This document shows, one piece after another, positions 57,309-64,000 of a stretch of 64,000 nucleotides of DNA. The translations under genes were made by a program, and so were the position numbers. Numbering within the stretch: the stretch's first letter is position 1; the number at the start of each line of letters is the position of its first letter. This DNA is from Candidatus Saccharimonadota bacterium (GTDB lineage Bacteria > Patescibacteriota > Saccharimonadia > Saccharimonadales > Saccharimonadaceae), in the NCBI GenBank assembly GCA_905372095.1, contig CAJPNK010000003.1, positions 21,576-85,575 of the forward strand, written 5' to 3'. The notes beneath the pieces were generated by a model. That model ran no database searches, had not been told where the DNA came from, and worked only from the letters and a program-made list of their open reading frames with translations.

Positions 57309-58464
57309 CTAGCTCCGGGAAAAGTTTGGTAAATTCACTGGGCAGCGGTGCGATGAACGTCTGGCGCTTATCAGGTTGCGTGGTAATTTCTAATCTGTAG
57401 GCATGCAGATAGAGGCGATCAGCGGGCTTTCCATAGACGCGGTCGCCGTGAATCGGCGTGTGTAAATGACGCAGGTGAACGCGTAGTTGATGAGTGCGCC
57501 CAGTTTGCGGGCAAAGTTTAATAGCGCTGAGATTATGGTGCGCGGCGAGCGTTTGGTAAATAGTTTGCGCTGGCTTGCCATTTGGGTCGGAGCGAAAGGT
57601 ACTGGGCGCCGACGGGTTGCGGCCGATCGGGATATCAATCTTAGCGGTTAGTGGTTGCGGTGTGCCGTCGACGATGGCTAGGTATGTTTTCTTGGCGAGA
57701 TGTTGCGAGAATTGTTTTTTGAGTAACTCAAAAGCTTCGGGAGTACGCGCCCCGATGATAACGCCGCTGGTGTCGCGGTCTAGCCGATGGACGATGCCTG
57801 GGCGATTAGTCTCCAGCCCGACGGTGGTGTAACGGCGGAAAAAGTCGGCGACCGTAAATTCGTCATTCAGTGCCCCCTTGCTATGAGTCAGAACGCCGGC
57901 TGGTTTGTTGACGACGATGACGTTATCGTCTAAATAAAGTATCGGTAGCTCCTCATCGCTGTAATCGGTAGCTTCGGGCAGATTGACAGCGATTTCGTCG
58001 GCTTCGGTGACTAGCTGGCTGGCGCTTTTGGCTGGCGTACCGTTGACAGATACATTGCCAGATTTGATATATTTTTGCCAGGTTGAACGGCTGGTCTCTG
58101 GATAGCGTTTGGCCAGCAAGCTATCCAGCCGCTGGCTGTCGCTCACTTGCTGAAACAGATATATGTCCTTACCTTTGAATGGTAAACCATAGGTGGTTAA
58201 CTCGCTGGTTGGGTTTTCGAAAATCACGCCGCGAGCGTCGCTTTTGGCGGTAAATATTTGCTCCATGATATAATTTTCGCGGTCTTCGGCGGTGTCGTCA
58301 ATCAGCACGAAATAATGCTGGCGGTTAAAGCGAAAGCGTACCAGCTGGTTGATTGGGCTAGGATTGCTACTTTTGATCTGGTCGATATGGCGCGGCAGGT
58401 TGTCTGCGTTTGCTACGTTTAAGCGGCGTAAAATCGCCAGTAAGTCATTGGCGGTGATTTTCAT
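57289..58464 (-). CDS. RluA-family pseudouridine synthase with unusual N-terminal domain
   Basis: 391 residues. An S4 domain lies at about 110-165 (SRSTWQKYIKSGNVSVNG). The RluA catalytic domain has VVNKPAGVLTHSKG, HRLDRDTSGVIIGAR (catalytic Asp), QTGRTHQLRVHL and HGDRVYG. The first 105 residues (QLVRFRFNRQHYFVLIDDTA, GVIFENPTSELTTYGLPF) are not part of usual RluD/RluC proteins. It modifies uridines in rRNA or tRNA. Its end overlaps the delta-prime gene. Confidence 0.88.
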   Translation of the reverse strand: MKITANDLLAILRRLNVANADNLPRHIDQIKSSNPSPINQLVRFRFNRQHYFVLIDDTAEDRENYIMEQIFTAKSDARGVIFENPTSELTTYGLPFKGKDIYLFQQVSDSQRLDSLLAKRYPETSRSTWQKYIKSGNVSVNGTPAKSASQLVTEADEIAVNLPEATDYSDEELPILYLDDNVIVVNKPAGVLTHSKGALNDEFTVADFFRRYTTVGLETNRPGIVHRLDRDTSGVIIGARTPEAFELLKKQFSQHLAKKTYLAIVDGTPQPLTAKIDIPIGRNPSAPSTFRSDPNGKPAQTIYQTLAAHHNLSAIKLCPQTGRTHQLRVHLRHLHTPIHGDRVYGKPADRLYLHAYRLEITTQPDKRQTFIAPLPSEFTKLFPELDDESNL

Positions 58465-58524
58465 ACGATTACGCTGCTTCCCTGTTCAGACGGTTGGTTG
58501 CTCGAGGATTGGTGCATGTTGGCG

Positions 58525-59553
58525 CTATCTCCTAAGTCCCACGGCTTTTTGGACGCGGAGCAAGGTTTCGTTGGCGACGATGGTCATGGCGCGCTCGGAC
58601 CGCTCGAGGACTTTCAATAAATCATCGTCGGTGATGGCGTTGAGGCGCGCTTGGAAGTTGCTCAAAAAGCTGGCTACTGCTTCGGCTACGGCTTTTTTCA
58701 GCGGCCCGTATTGTGTTTGGCCAATCCACTTGGCATTGACTTCTTCTTGCGGCTGATCAGTTAAAATCGCCAAAAGCTGTAGTAAGTTGGTGATACCTGG
58801 CTGATTTTCCCAGTCAAAATTGATAACGCCAAGTGAATCGGTTGTTGTCGACATGATTTTCTTGTGAGCTTGTTCTGGTGTGTCGTTCAAATTAATTTTT
58901 GATTTTTGATCGTCCGAGCTCTTGCTCATTTTCTTGTGCGGATTGGTTAAGCTGCGAATACGTAAACCTTTGTCGCGCTTGATAAACTCAGTTTGCTTGG
59001 CTGTAGAGTCAGGCACGGTGAATAATTCGCCGAACTTATTATTCATGCGAATGGCGATGTCGCGGGTGATTTCTAGATGCTGGAATTGGTCCTCGCCAAC
59101 GGGCACATAGCGGGCATTATAGAGTAAGATATCGGCAGCCATCAACACCGGATAATTAAACAACCCGACACTGACGTTGCCGCTGTGTTCGGCGGACTTT
59201 TCTTTGAACTGCGTCATGCGGCTCATCTCGCCGAAGCTAGTGAAGCAGTCTAAGATCCAAGTCAATTCGCTGTGCGCCGGGATAAAACTCTGGCGGTAAA
59301 TAAAAGTATTTTCGTCTCTAGTGTCGAGCCCAGCGGCGATGAAATATTTAAGGTTTTTGAGGGTGTTGGCATACAACGCAGAATGGTCGATTGGCGTCGT
59401 AAAACTGTGCAAATCTGGCACAAACATGTTGATTTGGTACTCTCCTGCGTACTTTTTCTGCATTTGCACCATTGGCACGAACGCACCGAGATAATTACCG
59501 AGCGTTGGCTCTTCGTTGGCACGCACGCCAGTGAGAATTGTTTCTTTAGACAT
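58525..59553 (-). CDS. trpS: Tryptophanyl-tRNA synthetase
   Basis: 342 residues: GVRANEEPTLGNYLGAFVPM (HIGH-type), MAADILLYNARYVPVGEDQ, HLEITRDIA, and KKMSKSSDD (KMSKS). It charges the tRNA-Trp found at 45 kb. The start at 59553 is fixed by ATGACA, 17 nt, extended -10 TGTTATAAT ending 6 nt before the ATG; the frame extends to 59646 without support. Confidence 0.95.
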   Translation of the reverse strand: MSKETILTGVRANEEPTLGNYLGAFVPMVQMQKKYAGEYQINMFVPDLHSFTTPIDHSALYANTLKNLKYFIAAGLDTRDENTFIYRQSFIPAHSELTWILDCFTSFGEMSRMTQFKEKSAEHSGNVSVGLFNYPVLMAADILLYNARYVPVGEDQFQHLEITRDIAIRMNNKFGELFTVPDSTAKQTEFIKRDKGLRIRSLTNPHKKMSKSSDDQKSKINLNDTPEQAHKKIMSTTTDSLGVINFDWENQPGITNLLQLLAILTDQPQEEVNAKWIGQTQYGPLKKAVAEAVASFLSNFQARLNAITDDDLLKVLERSERAMTIVANETLLRVQKAVGLRR

Positions 59554-59618
59554 AGTATAATTATAACAGAGTACGCTTGTGCTGTCATATTGAGCACGAC
59601 GATTGAGACAATTGCTGT

Positions 59619-59647
59619 TTGACGCTGGTGGTGGCTGCGTATACAAT
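59619..59647 (+). promoter_or_regulatory. Promoter of the small membrane-protein gene
   Basis: TTGACG (59619-59624), 17 nt, TACAAT (59642-59647), then 6 nt to the ATG: a textbook leaderless start. Confidence 0.75.
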
Positions 59648-59653
59648 AGCGTT

Positions 59654-59872
59654 ATGAATAAAACTCAGTGTCGGATTGCATATTACGTTTTCTTGTTTGC
59701 GTCGGCGCTAGTTTCGTATATTTCAATTGAGACATCTATGGATACGATGAGTGCTAAGCAGCCGCCAAATGTGCCGCTTCATCTGTTTGAATTCGCGCTG
59801 GCTATCGCGCTGGTGTGCGCGGCGTTGTATTTTCAGTATAAGGCTTATAACGATGATGACACCAAGAAATAA
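59654..59872 (+). CDS. Small membrane protein (72 aa)
   Basis: Two membrane helices (IAYYVFLFASALVSYISI and LFEFALAIALVCAALYFQY) are joined by a short loop (METMSAKQPPNVP-like), with a charged tail DDDTKK. It is divergent from trpS. Function unknown. Confidence 0.65.
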   Translation: MNKTQCRIAYYVFLFASALVSYISIETSMDTMSAKQPPNVPLHLFEFALAIALVCAALYFQYKAYNDDDTKK

Positions 59873-59905
59873 AGCGTAGCATGGATAGATTAGCGTAGTA
59901 AAGCT

Positions 59906-59934
59906 AACACCCCGCTATGTGAGAGCGAGGTGTT
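59906..59934 (+). terminator. Hairpin after the small membrane-protein gene
   Basis: AACACC/GGTGTT with an inner CGCT/AGCG, followed by CGATTGTAG. Poor T-tract, so termination is uncertain. Confidence 0.4.
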
Positions 59935-59951
59935 CGATTGTAGTGTGATGA

Positions 59952-60405
59952 TTATTTGCCAGCGGATGGCGTGTTGGTAGGCGAGGCCGGCGCTGCTGGC
60001 GGCAGTGGATCAACGTTGCTCGGTGTCCCTTCTTTCCAACAATCCTCCGTGTGGAGGCTGTATCGCTTGGAATCTCTCTGTGCCTCTTCAGGATCCACTA
60101 CTCTGATAAGTCCTTTTTTTGGTCGCAGGTTACAACACCCTGGGACGTATCATGACTCGGATCTTTATGCGGCATCGGTTCTTCTTGCTGTTCGTGTGGT
60201 AGCTCTGGCTTGCTGGTGCTGTAGGCTGCGGTTACCGCTAATAGGCCGGTGAGTCCTAAGGTTATTAGCGCTTCGCGGCGGCTAACACTTTCTCCTTCTC
60301 TTGTTCCTGTTAGAACTTCTGGGCCTTTTGAACTTGTTGCCGTGAAACTTCAATTCCCTCCTCCGGGATTAGCGGCTTGTAGCCTATATGCAACCCACCT
60401 AGCAT
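59952..60405 (-). pseudogene. Frameshifted gene for a Tat- or membrane-anchored Pro-rich protein
   Basis: Three minus-strand frames follow one another. A 31-codon start MLGGLHIGYKPLIPEEGIEV... from ATG 60405 comes first, with TATTAT 5 nt upstream. A frame with SRREALITLGLTGLLAVTAA, a twin-arginine-like or membrane signal, is next. Last is a tail DPEEAQRDSKRYS...DCWKEGTPSNVDPLPPAAPA. Each junction needs a -1 shift. The second junction contains A AAA AAG, the dnaX-type slippery heptamer. Either the gene is decaying or it uses frameshifting. Confidence 0.5.
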
Positions 60406-60525
60406 TTATAATAATAAGTATTACTATATACTTTTATAGCAAAATAATCAAATGGTGCTCAAGCAAAAAACAAATACCCCGCCCTAACAAGCGGAGTATT
60501 TGAGCCTGCTCTAAACGGCAAAAAC

Positions 60526-60924
60526 TTAGCGCTTTGAATATTGCTCGCGTTTGCGGGCGCTGCGCAGGCCGTATTTCTTGCGCTCTTTCTCGCGCGGGTC
60601 GCGCTTCATGAAGCCGGCCTTCTTGAGTGGAGTACGCAAGTCGGCGGCACCAGCAGTAATCGCTTTGGCGATGGCCTGCTTGATAGCGTCAACCTGGCCG
60701 CTAAGCCCGCCGCCGCGCACTAGTACGCTGACGTCAAATTCTTTTTGCTTGTTGACGGTTGCTAACGGATCAGTAATCTCGGCTAGCAAAGTCTTGTTGC
60801 CCGATAGGTACTCATCGGCAGTCTTGCCGTTGATGGTGATCGCGCCTTTGCCGGCGGTCAGGCGAGCGCGGGCAGTAGCGCTTTTGCGCCGGCCCAAGCC
60901 GTAGTCGTATTTGTCGGTAGCCAT
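60526..60924 (-). CDS. rpsI: 30S ribosomal protein uS9
   Basis: 132 residues: GLGRRKSATARARLTAGKGA, VLVRGGGLSGQVDAIKQAIA and the C-terminal DPREKERKKYGLRSARKREQ then YSKR, which reaches the P-site tRNA. It follows rplM directly. Confidence 0.97.
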   Translation of the reverse strand: MATDKYDYGLGRRKSATARARLTAGKGAITINGKTADEYLSGNKTLLAEITDPLATVNKQKEFDVSVLVRGGGLSGQVDAIKQAIAKAITAGAADLRTPLKKAGFMKRDPREKERKKYGLRSARKREQYSKR

Positions 60925-61362
60925 TTACTTAACCTCTACTTTCTCTGGTTTCTGAGCTGCGTGGTCGTGCTCGGCACCCGGGAATACACGCAGGCGAGCC
61001 ATACGGCCGGCTGCGAGTTTATTCTTGGGCAGCATACCTTTGACGGCGCGCTCAATGATACTTGCCGGGCTTTTGGCGCGGAGATCTTTGAGCTGAGCTT
61101 CTTTCAAACCGCCTGGGAAACCGCTGTAGCTGTAGTATATTTTGTCAGTTTCTTTATCACCAGTCACGACAAGTTCGCTAGCGTTAACGACGACAACGTA
61201 ATCGCCGTTGTCAACGTGCGGCGTGTAAGTTGGCTTGTATTTACCAGTGAGGTAGCCAGCGATCGCGGTCGATAATCGGCCCAGGCTAGCGTCGCGGGCG
61301 TCAATCAGTATCCAGCGGCGAGCAATGTCGGCAGGCTTCTGTGAAAAGGTTTTTCCAGCCAT
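60925..61362 (-). CDS. rplM: 50S ribosomal protein uL13
   Basis: 145 residues: RWILIDARDASLGRLSTAIA, YTPHVDNGDYVVVVNASEL, YYSYSGFPGGLK and a KGMLPKNKLAAGRMARLRVF block. Its start overlaps the end of rplQ by one base. Confidence 0.97.
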   Translation of the reverse strand: MAGKTFSQKPADIARRWILIDARDASLGRLSTAIAGYLTGKYKPTYTPHVDNGDYVVVVNASELVVTGDKETDKIYYSYSGFPGGLKEAQLKDLRAKSPASIIERAVKGMLPKNKLAAGRMARLRVFPGAEHDHAAQKPEKVEVK

Positions 61363-61757
61363 TACTTAGCCTCCTTTGCTGCTTTTGGCATTGGTTTGAG
61401 TTCGTCGACGAATTCAACGATTGCCATTTGAGCGCCATCGCCAACGCGCAGTCGAGTGCGCTCGACGCGAACGTGCCCGCTAGTGCGGCCAGTTAGCTGC
61501 GGCGCGATTTGGTCGACGAGCTTGACGGCGGCAACTTGCGTGCTCAGGCCAGCGATGACCGCCCGGCGGTTGGCTAGGTTGCCTTTTTTGGCTTTGGTGA
61601 TTAGTTTTTCGATATAACGTACGAGCTCTTTGGCTTTGGGAAAAGTCGTCTCAATGCTTTCTTCCATCACCAAGCTCGTCGCTAGACCTTTCAGGAGCGC
61701 TCGCCGTTGGTCGCGTTGGCGGCCTAGCTTACGCCCTTTGTATCCATGTCGATGCAT
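61362..61757 (-). CDS. rplQ: 50S ribosomal protein bL17
   Basis: 131 residues: KGRKLGRQRDQRRALLKGLA, TTFPKAKELVRYIEKLITKA and the loop TGRTSGHVRVERTRLRVGDG. It follows rpoA without a gap, as in the alpha operon. Confidence 0.97.
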   Translation of the reverse strand: MHRHGYKGRKLGRQRDQRRALLKGLATSLVMEESIETTFPKAKELVRYIEKLITKAKKGNLANRRAVIAGLSTQVAAVKLVDQIAPQLTGRTSGHVRVERTRLRVGDGAQMAIVEFVDELKPMPKAAKEAK

Positions 61758-62681
61758 TTAGAGCTCCAATTCTGCTAGTTTATCTTTTACTTCGTCGAGC
61801 GCCTTGCTGCCGAAACCTTTAAGTTCGCGCAAGTCTTGCTCGTTGAGCGTGACTAAATCGTGAACGGTGCGAATTTCGTTATTGACTAAGGCATTGGCGG
61901 TGCGAGCACTCAGGCCTAAGTCTTCGATTGAGGCGTTCAGGCCGTCGTCTTCGTCTTCGTCTTCGGTGCCAAGCGCTGGTGCAGACGCGACAGTAGTGCT
62001 GCCAGCCAGAGCTGTGTACTGATTGACGAGAATAGCGGCAGCTTCTTCGAAAGCTTCGCGCGGTGTCAGGCTACCGTCGGTTTCGATGGTCATCTCGAGC
62101 TTATCGAGGTTAGTCTCTTGACCGATACGAGTCGGGTCGACCTTGAAGCGAACACGAGTAACCGGGCTGAACATAGCGTCGATCGCAATCATGTCGCTAT
62201 GCAGGCGTTTTTCGCTAGATTCTTCGATAGGCTGGTAGCCGCGACCTGATTCAACTACTAGATCGATGATAACCGTCTTGTTTGGGTCGTCAACGTGGCA
62301 AATCACGTGGTCAGGATTCATCACCTCGACATCAGCATTGGTTGCGATATCGCCAGCAGTAATGACGTCGGCGCCAGTTTTCTCGAGGCGCAGCTCGACT
62401 GGCTCGTCGGTAGCAATGCGGAAATTAACGCCTTTGAGGTTCAAAGTGATGTCGACGACGTCCTCTTGAATGCCAGGAACAGTTGTGAATTCGTGCGTGG
62501 CACCTTCGATTCGGAAAGCGACAATCGCGCCGCCGCGGATGCTGGAGAGCAATACGCGGCGCAGGCTGTTGCCGAGCGTGTTGCCGTAATTAAAGTGCAG
62601 CGGCTCAATAACAAACGTACTTGAGTTCTCGCTGTTATCGATAATCTTGGCGAGCGCTGGGTTGTGAATAACTTTAGACAT
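61758..62681 (-). CDS. rpoA: RNA polymerase alpha subunit
   Basis: 307 residues: the N-terminal dimerisation domain with PLHFNYGNTLGNSLRRVLLS, FTTVPGIQEDVVDITLNLK, then a short acidic linker (EDEDEDD) and the C-terminal domain LSARTANALVNNEIRTVHDL followed by LKGFGSKALDEVK. The ATG at 62681 has GGGAGG 9-10 nt upstream; an in-frame ATG 42 nt earlier lies within rpsD. Confidence 0.97.
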   Translation of the reverse strand: MSKVIHNPALAKIIDNSENSSTFVIEPLHFNYGNTLGNSLRRVLLSSIRGGAIVAFRIEGATHEFTTVPGIQEDVVDITLNLKGVNFRIATDEPVELRLEKTGADVITAGDIATNADVEVMNPDHVICHVDDPNKTVIIDLVVESGRGYQPIEESSEKRLHSDMIAIDAMFSPVTRVRFKVDPTRIGQETNLDKLEMTIETDGSLTPREAFEEAAAILVNQYTALAGSTTVASAPALGTEDEDEDDGLNASIEDLGLSARTANALVNNEIRTVHDLVTLNEQDLRELKGFGSKALDEVKDKLAELEL

Positions 62682-62700
62682 TTTAATCTTTCCTCCCTTT

Positions 62701-63318
62701 TTAACGTGAGTAGTACTCAACAATTAGCTGCTCGTTGATGCCCGCTTCGGCCTCTTCGCGCTTTGGTTCACTAGTAATTTCGATTTTTAGCTTTTTGATA
62801 TCTCCCTTTAGCCAGCTAAGCGGTGCCTGAGTGGTATTGCCAAAGATATCGTTGATCGCCGTAAAGTAGCCAGACTTGGTGCTCTTCGGGCGAACAGTAA
62901 TTACGTCGCCAGCCTTGACGCGAATCGACGGAATATCGACGCGGCGGCCATTGAGTTCGAAATGCCCGTGGCTAACCAGCTGGCGAGCCTGGCGACGGCT
63001 AGTAGCAAAACCAGCGCGGTAAACGGCGTTGTCGAGACGCAACTCTAGGAAGCGCAGCAAATTTTCGCCGCTAAGACCCGGTTTGCGAGTCGCTTCGTTC
63101 ATCAGCTTAGCAAATTGCTTTTCCAATAAACCGTACATGCGCCGGACTTTCTGCTTTTCGCGCAGCTGCTGAGAGTACATGCTCTGCTTGCCTTGGCGGC
63201 CATGAGCGTGCTCGCCCGGGATACCGCTTTTGCGCGCGAGGATTTTGTGCGCTTTAGGATGCAACGCAACTCCTTCGCGGCGGCTCTGTTTGACGATTGG
63301 GCTAGTGTCTCGTGCCAT
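62701..63318 (-). CDS. rpsD: 30S ribosomal protein uS4
   Basis: 205 residues: GIPGEHAHGRQGKQSMYSQQ, LREKQKVRRMYGLLEKQFAK, and the S4 domain LENAVYRAGF-like RLDNAVYRAGFATSRRQARQ, LVSHGHFELNGRRVDIPS. Binds 16S rRNA early in 30S assembly. Start overlaps the rpsK stop (TAATG). Confidence 0.97.
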   Translation of the reverse strand: MARDTSPIVKQSRREGVALHPKAHKILARKSGIPGEHAHGRQGKQSMYSQQLREKQKVRRMYGLLEKQFAKLMNEATRKPGLSGENLLRFLELRLDNAVYRAGFATSRRQARQLVSHGHFELNGRRVDIPSIRVKAGDVITVRPKSTKSGYFTAINDIFGNTTQAPLSWLKGDIKKLKIEITSEPKREEAEAGINEQLIVEYYSR

Positions 63319-63704
63319 TACGCTCTCCTTGCCTTTCGCGGACGAACACCGCCGTGCGGCACGCCCGTTACGTCTTTAATACTGTTGATTGAAATGTCAA
63401 AGCTGCTTATGGCGCGGATTGCCGCGTCGCGGCCTAGGCCGACACCTTTGACAAAGACGTCAACTGTGCGCAAACCATAGGTTGATTTAGCAGCCTCGGC
63501 GGCCTTTTCAGCAGCAATTTGCGCGGCATAGGCGGTGCCTTTTTTGCTGCCGCGGAAACCGCAAGCGCCAGCACTGGCGGCGGTCAACGCGTTGCCTTTG
63601 CTGTCGGCAAAGGTAATAATCGTGTTGTTAAATGTCGCTTGGACATGCAGCTGACCGGTCGGGACTGATCGGCGCTGCTTCTTTTTTGATTTAGCTTCTG
63701 CCAT
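63318..63704 (-). CDS. rpsK: 30S ribosomal protein uS11
   Basis: 128 residues: VQATFNNTIITFADSKGNAL, AASAGACGFRGSKKGTAYAA, GVGLGRDAAIRAI and the basic end VPHGGVRPRKARRA. Platform protein of the 30S subunit. AAGGAAGGAC precedes the ATG. Confidence 0.97.
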   Translation of the reverse strand: MAEAKSKKKQRRSVPTGQLHVQATFNNTIITFADSKGNALTAASAGACGFRGSKKGTAYAAQIAAEKAAEAAKSTYGLRTVDVFVKGVGLGRDAAIRAISSFDISINSIKDVTGVPHGGVRPRKARRA

Positions 63705-63722
63705 TATTTAAGTCCTTCCTTA

Positions 63723-64000
63723 TCAAGTCTTGCTTGCTGCTTTTGGCTGCGTGCCGCCGACGGCGATTGCTTTGCCTTTGCGGGTTCGCGCATTGGTGCG
63801 AGTCCGCTGGCCGCGTGTCGGCAAACCGTTTTTGTGCCTTAGGCCGCGGTAAGAACCGATGTCCTTTAAGCGTTTGATATTGTTGGTCACCAGGCGCTGC
63901 AGATCGCCTTCGGTGACATAATCCTTGTCGATAATGTCGCGAAGCTTCTGCTCTTCAGCCTCGGTGAGATCTTTCACCCGAGTGGTCGGCTTGATTTTAG
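63723..64000 (-). CDS. rpsM: 30S ribosomal protein uS13, C-terminal part
   Basis: The frame is open to the window edge and reads [20 protein letters not shown] then DIIDKDYV, continuing through [20 protein letters not shown] to the basic tail. An internal GTG (63977) could be mistaken for the start, but the residues before it match uS13, so the gene continues beyond 64000. Confidence 0.95.
   Translation of the reverse strand, partial: KIKPTTRVKDLTEAEEQKLRDIIDKDYVTEGDLQRLVTNNIKRLKDIGSYRGLRHKNGLPTRGQRTRTNARTRKGKAIAVGGTQPKAASKT

Overview
The window most resembles a chromosome segment of a Candidatus Saccharibacteria (TM7, Patescibacteria/CPR) genome. This is inferred from gene content and has not been searched. 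The clues are LPXTG surface proteins built from VC/DC 33-residue repeats next to a sortase, DUF3048, DUF5674, GH57 and GH15 proteins, secE-nusG-rplK with no rplA after it, and compact gene spacing. UGA is an ordinary stop, and all seven tRNA genes encode their CCA end.

Layout. 1-1.5 kb: ABC permeases on the minus strand, with a tandem 11-bp response-regulator-type box in front. 1.6-13.7 kb: a mostly AT-rich accessory island. It carries a Gfo/Idh/MocA-Nudix fusion, a guanylate-kinase-like gene divergent from a nucleoside phosphorylase/NTP-pyrophosphatase-like fusion, a Ham1/RdgB-like enzyme, two more Nudix genes, a transglutaminase-like/WbsX-like/Nudix operon, several gene fragments, and small-ORF cassettes that share a repeated element. 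13.8-20.1 kb: two two-component systems, one sharing its operon with a HEPN-like protein, plus tRNA-Glu and DUF3048. 20.2-31.3 kb: gltX, a PEGA protein, a sortase and its LPXTG substrate, tRNA-Leu, a NAD(P)HX dehydratase-like gene and xthA. 31.3-35.9 kb: one more small-ORF cassette and a glycosyltransferase group. 35.9-46.2 kb: smpB, ABC-F, a VanY-type peptidase, tRNA-Pro, rplK-nusG-secE, a histidine kinase, a YgjP-like peptidase, tRNA-Trp and MscS. 46.3-51.5 kb: an alpha-glucan operon with a short leader ORF. 51.5-59.9 kb: rpmG, an RNA methylase, a nitroreductase, an SGNH hydrolase, an AlkD-like gene, three tRNAs, TPR/holB/rluA-type genes and trpS. 60-64 kb: a frameshifted gene, then rpsI-rplM-rplQ-rpoA-rpsD-rpsK-rpsM (cut by the window end).

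Two themes stand out. First, most genes at the head of a transcript have a TATAAT-like -10 box ending about 6-10 nt before the start codon and no Shine-Dalgarno site, so their mRNAs should be leaderless. Genes inside operons have Shine-Dalgarno sites or overlap their neighbours. This rule corrects several start codons. Second, the island concentrates nucleotide-handling enzymes and decayed copies of them, and it seems to separate a two-component system from the ABC permeases it may control.
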